Below, piece after piece: positions 18,060 to 26,716 of a stretch of 64,000 nucleotides of DNA. The notes beneath the pieces are model-generated. The model saw only the letters and a list, made by a program, of their open reading frames with translations, made no database searches and had not been told where the DNA came from. Origin of the DNA: Actinoplanes missouriensis 431 (GTDB taxonomy: Bacteria > Actinomycetota > Actinomycetes > Mycobacteriales > Micromonosporaceae); assembly GCF_000284295.1 (NCBI RefSeq), contig NC_017093.1, forward strand, positions 3,038,001 through 3,102,000, in the 5' to 3' direction. Positions within the stretch are counted from its first letter, which is position 1. The number at the start of each line of letters is the position of its first letter. A program made the position numbers and the translations under genes.

Positions 18060-18701
18060 GTGCGCGATGACGACCTGCACCAGCCGCCGGCGCCGGCGCG
18101 GAGACCCAGGGTGCGACGGGCCCGGCGGCTCCTCAGCCCGGCAGGTCTGATCATGGCGGGGCTCTGCCTGTTGCTGCCCTTCATGAGCGCGTCGTGCGAG
18201 AGCGGGCAGCAACAGGTGCGATGGCGCGTCACGTACACCGGTGTGGATGTCGTTGCCGGCGGGAAGCCTGCCGTCGCCTTCACCGACGACGTGACCCGGC
18301 GGCCGATGCGCACCCTCGACGCCGAGGGGGAACGGCAACTGCTCGGTACGTCACCCACGCCGCTGCCGCCGCAGCCCGTGGCGTGGATGGCCGTGGTGCT
18401 CATGACGGCGGCGCTCGCCGCCACAGCGCTGCCGTCGCGGTACTGGCGTGCGACCGCCACCGCCGGGCTCGCCCTTCCCGCGGCCGTCCTCCTGGTCGGG
18501 GCGACCATGCTGGCGCGGCGGGACGCGACGGACGCGGTGGCAGCGGTGCTGAGCAGGACGACCTCGCCGGAGGTGCGCCGGTGGGAGCACTACGGTCAGG
18601 TCAGCGACATGTTCGGCTACACCTACGGGTTGTGGATCGCGGTGGGGACGCTCTCCGCCGTCGGGGTGGTCAACCTTGTCGTGGCGGTCAGCCGCCGCTG
18701 A
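18060..18701 (+). CDS. Membrane protein of unknown function
   Basis: GTG start at 18060; 213 residues. An Arg-rich cytoplasmic N-terminus (residues 10-27) precedes a membrane helix (LIMAGLCLLLPFMSAS), an external loop of about 60 residues, two more helices (about 108-125 and 130-150) and a C-terminal helix (LWIAVGTLSAVGVVNLVVAV). The Cys after the first helix (SASCESG) could be lipid-modified but has no clean lipobox. It lies 49 bp after the molybdopterin enzyme on the same strand and may belong to the same transcript. Family not recognised. Confidence 0.6.
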   Translation: MRDDDLHQPPAPARRPRVRRARRLLSPAGLIMAGLCLLLPFMSASCESGQQQVRWRVTYTGVDVVAGGKPAVAFTDDVTRRPMRTLDAEGERQLLGTSPTPLPPQPVAWMAVVLMTAALAATALPSRYWRATATAGLALPAAVLLVGATMLARRDATDAVAAVLSRTTSPEVRRWEHYGQVSDMFGYTYGLWIAVGTLSAVGVVNLVVAVSRR

Positions 18702-18804
18702 CGCGGCCGCCGCGGGTGAAACTCAGCGAGCCCACCGAAGTTCAGCGGCAGCAGCTGGATGCCCAGGATCGACTCCGGCTCGGCCTCGCCGGCGCGGCAT
18801 CGAT

Positions 18805-18950
18805 CAGGTCGCACGCAACGCCAGGCGGCGCGGGGACCAGGTCGCACGCAACGCCGGCGGCACATCAATCAGGTCGCACGCAACGCCTTCGTGGCGATCC
18901 ATCAACGCCAGGGCAGGGATGACAGCACACGAACCGGTTCCGTGCGACCT
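18805..18950. repeat. Short direct repeat array in a 370-bp gene-free stretch
   Basis: CAGGTCGCACGCAACGCC (18 bp) occurs three times, at 18805-18822, 18838-18855 and 18870-18887, 33 and 32 bp apart. Ten bp of it recur inverted near 18941-18950 (CGTGCGACCT). The spacers are 14-15 bp and too short for CRISPR. It lies between convergent transcripts (18701 and 19072), and no credible gene is present in the stretch. Confidence 0.75.
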
Positions 18951-19071
18951 CATCACGACACGCTGAAACGCCGCCCACCCTGCTGTGTCATGGGTACGCC
19001 TACCACTCGGCAGGCCCGGTCGGGCGCACCGCTGGCGCCGACATCCGGCAGGCCACGGTCGCGCCCGGGCG

Positions 19072-19716
19072 TTACTGATTGAGGTAGGTCAGGACGGCGC
19101 GTACCCGGCGGTTGGTGTCGTCGGCGGGTGGGAGGTCGAGCTTGCCGAAGATGTTGGTGATGTGTTTCTCCACCGACACCGGGGCGAGGAACAGGGCGCC
19201 GCAGATCGCCGAGTTCGACAGGCCCTGCGCCATCAGGCCGAGGACCTCGCGTTCGCGGGCGGTGAGGCCCTCGATGCCGTGGTCGCGGCTGCTGCGGTTG
19301 AACAGTTGCCGGACGACCTCGGGATCCATCGCGGTGCCGCCGGCGGCGACGCGGTCGGCGGTGTCGAGGAAGTCGTCCAGGGCTGTCACCCGGTCCTTGA
19401 GGAGGTATCCGACGCCGCCCCGGCCGTCGGCGAGCAGTTCGGCGGCGTAGGCGCGTTCGACGTACTGGGAGACGATCAGCACCCTCGTGTCCGGGTCGGC
19501 TGCCCGCAGCTCCAGGGCCGCGCGCAGGCCCTCGTCGCGGAAACCGGGAGGCAACCGGACGTCCACGATGGACAGATCGGGGCGGTGCTCGGTGACCGCG
19601 GCGATCAGGTCCGGCGCGGTGTCGACGGCGGCCACCACGGTGTGCCCGGTGTCGGTCAGCAGGCGGACCATGCCCTCCCGCAGCAGGAGCAGGTCTTCGG
19701 CGATCACGATGCGCAT
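19072..19716 (-). CDS. Two-component response regulator, NarL/LuxR type
   Basis: A 214-residue regulator. The receiver domain (residues 1-120) opens MRIVIAEDLLLLREGMVRLL, has the phospho-acceptor Asp in LSIVDVRLPPGF and a Lys in GYLLKDRV. The LuxR HTH (about 148-205) contains LTAREREVLGLMAQGLSNSA and VEKHITNIFGKLDLP. Its start lies inside the 3' end of the sensor kinase gene (13-bp overlap), so the pair is translationally coupled. It is the last gene of the ABC exporter operon and may regulate that operon. Confidence 0.93.
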   Translation of the reverse strand: MRIVIAEDLLLLREGMVRLLTDTGHTVVAAVDTAPDLIAAVTEHRPDLSIVDVRLPPGFRDEGLRAALELRAADPDTRVLIVSQYVERAYAAELLADGRGGVGYLLKDRVTALDDFLDTADRVAAGGTAMDPEVVRQLFNRSSRDHGIEGLTAREREVLGLMAQGLSNSAICGALFLAPVSVEKHITNIFGKLDLPPADDTNRRVRAVLTYLNQ

Positions 19717-21014
19717 GGGAACTCCGCGTGCAGGACGGTCGGCCCACCGGCCGGGCTGGTCACGGTCAGCGTGCCGTCGAGGGCTTCGACCCGGCGGCGC
19801 AGCCCGTCGAGCCCTGAGCCGGCCGGATCGGCGCCGCCGTCACCGTCGTCGGTGACGGTGACCTGCACCGTGCCGGTCGACCGGCCGCTCGATCGGCCCA
19901 GGGAGACGGTGCACCGGCCGGCGCCGGCGTGCTTGGCGGCGTTGGCGAGGCCTTCGGCGACCACGAAGTACGCCGCGGACTCGACAGCGGCCGGATAACG
20001 GTCCTCGGGATCACCCTGGACGGTCACCGTGAGCGGGCTGTCCCCGGCCAGCGCGGCGACGGCGGCGTGCAGGCCGCGATCGGTGAGGATCGGCGGGTGG
20101 ATGCCACGGACCAGCCGGCGCATCTCGGCGAGCGCCTCGTCGAGCTGCCGGCGGGCCAGGTCGATGTCGGCGGCGGTGTCCGGCTGTTCTTGCTGGTTCG
20201 TTGGTTCTTGCCGATTTGCTGGTTCTTGCTGGTTCGTTGGTCCGTGCCGGTTCGGTTCAACCCGCCGCAGCTTGCGGGCGGCCAGCGCGAGCGTCATACC
20301 GGCGGCCACGATCCGGGCCTGGGCGCCGTCGTGCAGGTCACGCTCGATACGCCGCAGCTCGGCGGCCTGCACGTCGACGACGCGGCGGCGGGTCTCGGCC
20401 AGCCGGGCCGTCTCGTCGACCAGGTGGCGGTGCATGCCGGGCGCCAGCAGGGCGCGGGCGGCCCTGCCCTGCCACCCGCCGAGGGTACGGATCAGCCACC
20501 CGGCCACCGGCAGCAGCAGCACGCCGAGGACGGTCAGGACCAGCCGGCCGGGAACGGTGGTCATCAGGAACCGCATCGGCTCGGGCGCGTGCGGGTTGGG
20601 CACCGCCCACGCCCACAGCACGGCGGTGAGGATGCCGAGCTCCACGACCGCGGTGACGATGCCGGCCACCGCGGCGGCCGGCCCGATCGGGAAGAGCAGC
20701 ACGAGCCAGACCAGGTCGCGCCACGTCGCCGGCTGGACGACCACGGCGCGGACCCGTTCGCCGACGGTGCGGCCGCCGGTGGGAACGTACGGTGAAGGGA
20801 TCGGTGTGCCGAGAACCCAGCGTGCCCGGCGTCGTTCCGCGTCCGCGAAGCGGCGCGTGACCCAGGAGGCGCCGAGGAAAGCCGGCCCGCCGAGATGGGT
20901 GATCGAGGTCAGCGCGACGACGAGCGTGGCGGCCAGGCTCCACACGAACCCGGCGACGCCGGCGGGCAGACCCACGATCAGGTACGCCAGAGCCCGTCCC
21001 GTCCGCTGCAGCAT
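19704..21014 (-). CDS. Sensor histidine kinase, HisKA_3 type
   Basis: A 436-residue membrane kinase from ATG at 21014 (MLQRTGRALAYLIVGLPAGV); the longer open frame upstream is not protein-like. It has four to six hydrophobic helices in the first 215 residues (DUF-type sensor region), then the phospho-acceptor His in RIERDLHDGAQARIVAAG and an HATPase domain (VVAEGLANAAKHAGAG, TDDGDGGADPAGSGLDGLR). A repetitive insert, QQEPANRQEPTNQQEQ, sits between the two DHp helices. It partners the overlapping LuxR regulator. The insert differs in base composition from its surroundings. Confidence 0.92.
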   Translation of the reverse strand: MLQRTGRALAYLIVGLPAGVAGFVWSLAATLVVALTSITHLGGPAFLGASWVTRRFADAERRRARWVLGTPIPSPYVPTGGRTVGERVRAVVVQPATWRDLVWLVLLFPIGPAAAVAGIVTAVVELGILTAVLWAWAVPNPHAPEPMRFLMTTVPGRLVLTVLGVLLLPVAGWLIRTLGGWQGRAARALLAPGMHRHLVDETARLAETRRRVVDVQAAELRRIERDLHDGAQARIVAAGMTLALAARKLRRVEPNRHGPTNQQEPANRQEPTNQQEQPDTAADIDLARRQLDEALAEMRRLVRGIHPPILTDRGLHAAVAALAGDSPLTVTVQGDPEDRYPAAVESAAYFVVAEGLANAAKHAGAGRCTVSLGRSSGRSTGTVQVTVTDDGDGGADPAGSGLDGLRRRVEALDGTLTVTSPAGGPTVLHAEFPCAS

Positions 21015-21063
21015 CGCGCTGATCCTACCGATCCGGCCGCTACGCAATGACCCCGACGTCACG

Positions 21064-23574
21064 TCATGATCCCGACGCGGGCAGGCTGCGACGGCCGACG
21101 ACGAGCCGGATCGGCAGCGCCCCGGCGAGCAGCCCGAGACCGCCGACACCGGCGAGCATCGCCAGGTACGTCGGAATGTCCACAATCACCCGTGCATGGC
21201 CGTCCTGGGCGGCGCTGAAGGTGCCCACCACCACGCTCGTCACGATCATGCCCAGCGCCAGGCCGACGGCGACCGTGATCAGCGCTTCCCGGCCCGCGAG
21301 CCGGTGCAGCTGTCCGGGGGTGGCGCCGGCCAGCCGGAGTCCCGCGTACTCCCGCCGCCGTGACGTGGTGGCGATGGCGAACGTGTTGACCACCGCGATC
21401 GCGGTGAATCCCAGCGAGATGATCATCATGAGCTCCCATCCGCCCTGCTGCTCCGACACGTCGCCGCCGGGTGCCGCAGCCACCGTCGGCGCGATCCGCA
21501 GACCGGGAAAATCAGCAAGCCCATCGGGTACGCCCCCGGAGTACCGCACCGCTATCACGCCCACCAGGCCGGCCGGATCGTGTGCCGCGACGACGCCGGC
21601 GTCCAGGACGAGATCGCCGAAGCCGCGCGCCCGGTCGTACACCGCGGTCAGCCGCAGCGGGACCTGGTGGCCGTCGGCGAGCCAGACCGGTACCCGGTCA
21701 CCGATCCGCCAGTCGTACTGCCGGGCGAGGTAGGCGCTCGCGGCGAGCGTGCCCGGCCCGCCCAGGGTTCCCGCACGCACCGCCAGGTCCAGTGCGGACT
21801 CCGTCCCGGTGGTGAGCAGGCCCTGCGCCGCGTAGTCCTGCGGCTTGCCGCCCTGCGCGACGACCACCCGGGTCGGCAGGGTGATCGCGGCGCCGGTCAC
21901 GCCGCCGGTGGCGGCGAGCCGCCGGGCGTCCGGGAGCGACAGCCCGGCGGGCACCGAGAGCTGCGCCGTCGCGGGCGCGGTGCGGGCGGCCTGCTCGGCC
22001 TCGGTCAGGTCGGCCACCAGCGCGTTGTTGAGCAGCATCACCGCGTTGACCGCGAACATCAGCACCAGCGGTACGGCGACCGCCGCGACCCGCCGGCGTT
22101 CCGCCCGGGTCACCAGTCCGGCCAGCCAGCCCGCGGCGCTGCCGGCGCCGAGGATCCGGGACAGCGGCCCGGTGAGCAGGCGTACCAGCAGCGGGCCGAG
22201 GGCGGCCACCGCGCTGAGCAGCAGCGCCGTCGCGACGAAGCTCATGCCCATGCCCAGTGGCCCGTCGAGCGGCACGAGCGCCAGCAGGGTGATCGCGCCC
22301 GCGGTGGTCACCGCGGCGATCAGCAGCCGGGGGAGGAGCGCGCCGGTGGGAGCAATCGCGGTCTCGGTGAGGGCCTGGGTCGGGGCGATCCGGACCGCGC
22401 GGCGGGCGGCGAGCCGGGCGCCGGCGAGGGTCACCAGCATGCCCGCCACGGCGGCAGCCACCAGCACGAAACCCTGGACCCGGACCTCGAACTGGGCCGG
22501 GACCACCCCGAGCTGCCGGAACCGTGCCGCCACCGCCTCGGCCAGCACGATACCGAGCGGAGCCCCGCCGAGCGATGCCACGGCGGACAGCAGCACGCTC
22601 TCGTACCCGAGCAGGCGCCGCAACTGCCGCGGGGTGGCGCCGACGGCGCGGAGCAGCGCGAGTTCGCGCAGCCGCTGCCGCACACCGAGGGTCACGGTGC
22701 CGGTCAGCACGAAGACCGCGGCGAAGCCGGTCAGACCCAGGACGAATCCGAAGATCGAGATGGGCGCGATGTAGTCGGGCAGCGCGCCGGGCAGGTCGGC
22801 GCGGGCCCGGTCGTCACCGGTGAAGACGCCGGCGTCACCAGCGGCCTCGCGCACCGCCGTGACCAGGGCGGCCTGGTCGGCGCCCGGCTCGGCGACGATC
22901 GCCAGCGCCGTCGGCCCGTCCGTTCCGGAGACCGCGGCGACCTCCGCGTCAGCCAGGAAGATCGCGCCCTGGGCCGGCAGCGCGTCACGTCCGGCGGGGG
23001 CGGCGACGCCGGCGACCCGGAACTGCCGGGTACCGGTCCGGGTGGTGATCACCACGGTGTCGCCGGCCCGGCGGGCCAGCTCGGCGTCGACGACGACCTC
23101 ACCGGGCTGTGGAGCACGGCCACTGCGCAGGGTGTACGGGGTCAGCGGGGCGGAGACCCACCCGTGGCCGATCACCGGCGCCCCGTCGGCGCCGCGCACC
23201 GCACGACCGTCCGGCGCGCTGACCCGTACCGGGAAAGCGGCGTCCGCGACGACGGCCGTGACCGACGGCAGGGTTTTCAGGCGGTCGGCGAGCCTGACCG
23301 GCAGGGTGGGCGCGCCGGTGAGCTGCTCGGTCTTGACCTTCGTCTTGACCTTGTCTTTCTTCTTCTGCTGCGTGGTGGTGATGCTGACCTCGTGCGGACC
23401 GGCCACCACGACGGTGGCGGCGGCGAACCGGTCAGCCGGCGGGCGCGCGGTCAGAACCGACGCCAGGAGCAGCCCGCCACTGGCGAGCAGGGCGATCGCC
23501 AGCAGCGCGGCGACGAAGGTGCCCAGGTAGACGCCGCGGTGCCGGCGCAGCGTGCCGATCGCGAGCCGGATCAT
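21064..23574 (-). CDS. ABC transporter permease, FtsX/MacB type
   Basis: An 836-residue protein with about ten membrane helices in a 1+3 (extracellular loop) +... arrangement twice over. The N-terminal start is MIRLAIGTLRRHRGVYLGTF. Two FtsX domains are visible: FVLGLTGFAAVFVLTGTVTL followed by LRELALLRAVGATPRQLRRL, and a C-terminal copy with SLGFTAIAVVNTFAIATTSR and AGLRLAGATPGQLHRL. A large extracytoplasmic domain lies between. It overlaps the ATPase gene by 4 bp and precedes the sensor kinase by 49 bp. The layout is that of peptide/antibiotic or lipid-stress exporters linked to two-component systems. Confidence 0.9.
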   Translation of the reverse strand: MIRLAIGTLRRHRGVYLGTFVAALLAIALLASGGLLLASVLTARPPADRFAAATVVVAGPHEVSITTTQQKKKDKVKTKVKTEQLTGAPTLPVRLADRLKTLPSVTAVVADAAFPVRVSAPDGRAVRGADGAPVIGHGWVSAPLTPYTLRSGRAPQPGEVVVDAELARRAGDTVVITTRTGTRQFRVAGVAAPAGRDALPAQGAIFLADAEVAAVSGTDGPTALAIVAEPGADQAALVTAVREAAGDAGVFTGDDRARADLPGALPDYIAPISIFGFVLGLTGFAAVFVLTGTVTLGVRQRLRELALLRAVGATPRQLRRLLGYESVLLSAVASLGGAPLGIVLAEAVAARFRQLGVVPAQFEVRVQGFVLVAAAVAGMLVTLAGARLAARRAVRIAPTQALTETAIAPTGALLPRLLIAAVTTAGAITLLALVPLDGPLGMGMSFVATALLLSAVAALGPLLVRLLTGPLSRILGAGSAAGWLAGLVTRAERRRVAAVAVPLVLMFAVNAVMLLNNALVADLTEAEQAARTAPATAQLSVPAGLSLPDARRLAATGGVTGAAITLPTRVVVAQGGKPQDYAAQGLLTTGTESALDLAVRAGTLGGPGTLAASAYLARQYDWRIGDRVPVWLADGHQVPLRLTAVYDRARGFGDLVLDAGVVAAHDPAGLVGVIAVRYSGGVPDGLADFPGLRIAPTVAAAPGGDVSEQQGGWELMMIISLGFTAIAVVNTFAIATTSRRREYAGLRLAGATPGQLHRLAGREALITVAVGLALGMIVTSVVVGTFSAAQDGHARVIVDIPTYLAMLAGVGGLGLLAGALPIRLVVGRRSLPASGS

Positions 23575-24302
23575 CGGGCCGCCACCGCCATCATCTGCGC
23601 GGCCGCCTTCTCCGGGGTCGGGTCGGCCAGATCGGCGACGATCCGGCCGTCGGCGAGGAACACCACCCGGTCCGCCCAGCCGGCCGTGACCGGATCGTGG
23701 GTGACCATGACGATCGTGGCGCCGAGGTCGTCGACCGCCTCGCGGAGCAGCGCCAGGATCTCGCGGCCGGTCGACAGGTCCAGGGCGCCGGTCGGCTCGT
23801 CCGCGAAGACGATCTCCGGCCGGGCGGCCAGCGCGCGGGCCAGCGCGACCCGTTGCCGCTGCCCACCGGAGAGTTGCGCGGGCCGGTCGTGCTCGCGCCC
23901 GCTCAGGCCGACCCGGCGCAGCACGTCACGGGCCCAGGCCCGGTCCGGCCGGACGCCGGACAGCCGCTGCGGGAGCAGGACGTTGTCCCAGACCGAGAGC
24001 GAGTCCATCAGGTTGTAGGACTGGAACACGAAGCCGGCCCGGCGCCGCCGCGCCCGGGTGAGCTTCGGCTCCCGCAACCCGCCGATCTCCTCCCCGGCGA
24101 GCCGGACCTGCCCGGAGTCGGGACGGTCCAGGCCGGCGGCGCAGTGCAGCAGCGTCGACTTGCCGGAGCCGGAGGGGCCCATGACGGCGTTGAACGAGCC
24201 CGCGGCGAAGGCGACGGACACGCCGTCGAGGGCGCGGGTGGTGCTGCCGTAGGTCTTGGTGACACCGGTCAGATCGACCACCGCGGTTCCACTGATTCTC
24301 AT
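23571..24302 (-). CDS. ABC transporter ATP-binding protein (MacB/LolD type)
   Basis: A 243-residue ATPase from MRISGTAVVDLTGVTKTYGS. Walker A is GPSGSGKSTLLHC, the signature is [13 protein letters not shown], Walker B is EIVFADEPTGALD and the H-loop lies in VMVTHDP. It partners the overlapping FtsX permease. The ATG at 24302 lacks a good ribosome site; an in-frame ATG at 24386 lies upstream of, or within, the palindrome at 24360-24377 and is rejected because the intervening residues are not protein-like. First gene of a four-gene operon ATPase-permease-kinase-regulator. Confidence 0.9.
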   Translation of the reverse strand: MRISGTAVVDLTGVTKTYGSTTRALDGVSVAFAAGSFNAVMGPSGSGKSTLLHCAAGLDRPDSGQVRLAGEEIGGLREPKLTRARRRRAGFVFQSYNLMDSLSVWDNVLLPQRLSGVRPDRAWARDVLRRVGLSGREHDRPAQLSGGQRQRVALARALAARPEIVFADEPTGALDLSTGREILALLREAVDDLGATIVMVTHDPVTAGWADRVVFLADGRIVADLADPTPEKAAAQMMAVAAR

Positions 24303-24359
24303 GGGAATCAGCCTGGTCGGCGGGGGAGGCCGGGAGTACACGGCGACCCATGGTCCGGT

Positions 24360-24377
24360 GGTGGGGAAACCCCTACC
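24360..24377. promoter_or_regulatory. 18-bp palindrome upstream of the first ABC exporter operon
   Basis: Read on the minus strand it is GGTAGGGGTTTCCCCACC, a near-perfect inverted repeat, with exactly 57 bp between it and the ATPase ATG. A related 18-mer precedes the second ABC exporter at the same distance. It is probably the operator of a LuxR-type response regulator (inference). Confidence 0.55.
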
Positions 24378-24413
24378 GGCGCTCACGCCCCTGACCGGGT
24401 GGCCGCCCGCTGC

Positions 24414-24920
24414 TCACGTCGATCGGTACGCGCGAAGCAGTTCGCTGACCTCCTCGGCGCCGCGGCGCAACTCGGCCAGGTCCGCGTCGGTGAACACGTG
24501 CGCGGCCGTCCCGAGGACGCAGTGCGTTCCCAGGACGGCGCCGTCGAGCACGACGGGAACCCCGGCATAGCTGCGGATGCCGTCGTTGGTCACCAGCGGG
24601 TTGGTCGACTGCAGGGCGTCATCGGTGGCATCCGGCACGACGTAGGACGTCCCGGAGTTGACGGCGTTGACGCAGAAGGACCACTCGATCGGGGTGCCGC
24701 CCATCTCGGCGAGCCAGCCCGTCAGCCCGTACGAGCCGGGGAAGACCTGTGCCGTGTCGAGCACCATGCTGACCAGGGCGATCGGCTGGCCGAGCCGTTC
24801 CGCGGTGCGCTCGGCGATCCGGTTCAGGCGGTCACGCAGCTCCGGGTCGTCGAGATCGATGTCCGCCAGGACGTCGTAGCGGTCCGAGCCCGCAGCGGTA
24901 TCGTGCCGATCCGCGCTCAC
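24414..24920 (-). CDS. GAF-domain protein
   Basis: GTG start at 24920, overlapping the preceding stop (GTGA). The 168-residue product is essentially a single GAF domain: LGQPIALVSMVLDTAQVFPG, then EWSFCVNAVNSGTSYVVPDA and SYAGVPVVLDGAVLGTHCVL. It follows the pattern of GAF modules fused to sensor kinases and diguanylate cyclases, but stands alone, so it is probably a soluble small-molecule sensor partnered with another protein. The upstream 104-aa gene is co-translated with it. A PilZ gene lies next upstream. Confidence 0.85.
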   Translation of the reverse strand: MSADRHDTAAGSDRYDVLADIDLDDPELRDRLNRIAERTAERLGQPIALVSMVLDTAQVFPGSYGLTGWLAEMGGTPIEWSFCVNAVNSGTSYVVPDATDDALQSTNPLVTNDGIRSYAGVPVVLDGAVLGTHCVLGTAAHVFTDADLAELRRGAEEVSELLRAYRST

Positions 24921-25231
24921 GTGGTCACCTCGGTCTCGGATCCCTTGGCCACGAGGCGTTCGTATACCGCGACCCGCACCGCGAGGCTTCGGGCGCACAG
25001 GCGCGCGATCGGGTGGGAGACCTGCATGGTCGCGATCAACCGGCTCACGGCGCGGAGACTGGTCTCGTCCCCGGTCAGACCGGCGTCGAACAACAGCGTG
25101 AGCCAGAGGTCTTCGGTATGTGGCCCGAAGTAGCCCTGCAGGGCGGCGCGAGCCGTCGCCAGCGACGGCTTCTCCAGCTCATAGGCCGCCGTCGGGGCGG
25201 AGGATCCGGGCCGCGCGTTTCGATCAGCCAT
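24917..25231 (-). CDS. Hypothetical protein coupled to a GAF-domain gene
   Basis: A 104-residue mostly helical protein, MADRNARPGSSAPTAAYELE at the N-terminus, with LVAKGSETEVTT at the end. No recognised domain, signal or membrane segment. Its stop overlaps the GTG of the GAF gene by 4 bp, so the two are translated together and may form a complex. It ends the short signalling cluster between the exporter operon and the PilZ gene. Family unknown. Confidence 0.6.
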   Translation of the reverse strand: MADRNARPGSSAPTAAYELEKPSLATARAALQGYFGPHTEDLWLTLLFDAGLTGDETSLRAVSRLIATMQVSHPIARLCARSLAVRVAVYERLVAKGSETEVTT

Positions 25232-25295
25232 CGGTTCCTCTCGTCGGTACGAGCCCCTCCTTCAGATCGGCCGCGCCGTCGCTCACCTGAGCCGT

Positions 25296-25970
25296 TCAAT
25301 CCGGGTGCAGGGCTATGCGGTGCTGCTCGTCGTGCAGGAAGGTGCCGAGTTCGTCCATCGTGGCGATGTTCAGGTGCAGGAACCGGACCCGGATCTCGGC
25401 GGAGTGCTGGTCGGCGCCGGTGATCTGGCACCGCAGGTGGTGGATGCCGCTCGGGAGGGTCAGGTCGACCGTGGCCGAGGCGCCACCGGCTATCCCGGCT
25501 GCGGCGAGCGCCGCCCGCGCGTCGTCGTGCCCGGGCAGCTCCAGCAGGATGTTGGCGCCGCCGAGGGAGACGTCACGGGTCCAGCCGGAGACCGCCCGGT
25601 CGTTCACGGTGTGCAGGGTGGCGGGCACCCGGACCGGCACCCGCGTGCTCAGCCGCCGCTCGATGCCGGTGACCGACTGGTCCACCCGGATGTAGATGCC
25701 GGCCGGGGCGGAGGGCGGCGGGGCGATGACCGTGCCGGTGGCGAAGCTGCCCCGGCCGTCCTGGGTCCACTGCAGGTCGGCGGAGGTTCCCTCGGCGATG
25801 CCGACGCCCTCGTGCTCGACACGCAGCAGGTCGCCGGGCTGCCGGGTGACCCGGCAGACGATCGTGGGCCCGCTGCCGAACGAGATCATCACCTCCGGCG
25901 CCCGCCAGGGCAGTGGTTGCTCCTGGATCACATTCACTTCGATGCGCGGTACGCCCAGGGTGCGATTCAT
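25296..25970 (-). CDS. PilZ-domain protein, predicted c-di-GMP receptor
   Basis: A 224-residue protein; ATG at 25970 is preceded by GGGGAGG. The N-terminal half is a YcgR-N-like beta domain. The PilZ domain starts about residue 112 with ERRLSTRVPVRVPATL, carrying the RxxxR motif, and TRDVSLGGANI, carrying the DxSxxG motif; both are the residues that clamp c-di-GMP. It likely links second-messenger level to motility or envelope output. Neighbouring GAF gene supports a signalling cluster (inference). Confidence 0.85.
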   Translation of the reverse strand: MNRTLGVPRIEVNVIQEQPLPWRAPEVMISFGSGPTIVCRVTRQPGDLLRVEHEGVGIAEGTSADLQWTQDGRGSFATGTVIAPPPSAPAGIYIRVDQSVTGIERRLSTRVPVRVPATLHTVNDRAVSGWTRDVSLGGANILLELPGHDDARAALAAAGIAGGASATVDLTLPSGIHHLRCQITGADQHSAEIRVRFLHLNIATMDELGTFLHDEQHRIALHPD

Positions 25971-26118
25971 CGCAACCTCCCCTCGTGACGAGACGGCAGG
26001 TGTCGCTCTTCGACAGTCTGATCGGCAACTTGCGGCCAAACCTGCGGGAGTCGGTCACCAGGAACGCCGGGGCCGTTACGGACGACTCACGGTGTGAACC
26101 ACGAACGCGGTGACGGTC

Positions 26119-26646
26119 TCATGACCCGGACCGCCGGCGACCGGTGCGGAGCCAGACGGCGGCGACGGCGACCACGAGGCCGGCGCCGCCGACACCGGCC
26201 AGCAGGCCGGTCCGCACACCACCGGATCCACCCTCGGTGGCCGGCGCGGCGGCCACCGAGGCGGCCACCGGCGCGGCCGGCAGGCCCGGGTCGGCGACGG
26301 TGAACGGGTACGACCCCTGCACGGTGTGCCCGTCGACCGACACCACCCGGTACGCCACGGTGTGCACGCCGTTGCCCAGCGCGCCGGTGAGGGTCAGCGT
26401 CCCGGACACGTCGTCGACGGTCACCTCGGACGCCGGCACCCGCTGCTTCGCCGGGTCGCTGACGACGATCGTGATGAAGTCCGGGTTGATCCGCTCGTTG
26501 AACCGCAGCGTGACGGCGGACGGTGCCGCGGCCAGGACGGCGTCCTTGGCCGGGTCCGCCGCGACGAGCTGGGCGTGCGCCCAGGCCGGAGCGCCCGGCG
26601 CCAGCACCCCCAGGACGACGGCCACGACGATGACCAGCCGCCTCAC
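26119..26646 (-). CDS. copC: CopC-domain copper-resistance/homeostasis protein
   Basis: GTG start at 26646; 175 residues. The N-terminal signal peptide (residues 1-23, ending AWAHAQ) leaves His as the first mature residue, the usual copper ligand of CopC. The beta-sandwich reads DPAKDAVLAAAPSAVTLRFN and DGHTVQGSYPFTVADP, with a further His. A C-terminal membrane anchor (GLLAGVGGAGLVVAVAAVWL) follows. It is the last gene of the minus-strand copper operon. A 20-bp duplication of its start region lies 38 bp upstream. Confidence 0.88.
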   Translation of the reverse strand: MRRLVIVVAVVLGVLAPGAPAWAHAQLVAADPAKDAVLAAAPSAVTLRFNERINPDFITIVVSDPAKQRVPASEVTVDDVSGTLTLTGALGNGVHTVAYRVVSVDGHTVQGSYPFTVADPGLPAAPVAASVAAAPATEGGSGGVRTGLLAGVGGAGLVVAVAAVWLRTGRRRSGS

Positions 26647-26716
26647 GCCGCCACCACAGTCACGGCCGTGACCAGCCGCCTCACGCCGGCACCGCCACGA
26701 GAGTCACGGCGAAGCC

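Noticed and set aside
18805..18887. Mini-CRISPR array
   Set aside because: Repeats of 18 bp with 14-15 bp spacers and no cas genes do not fit CRISPR.
18676..18966. ORF with repeated RSHATP phrases
   Set aside because: It only translates the 18-bp DNA repeats; no ribosome site or other coding character.
21580..24018. 812-codon plus-strand ORF antisense to the FtsX permease
   Set aside because: Composed of Arg/Gly/Gln/His-rich low-complexity typical of antisense of a high-GC membrane-protein gene.
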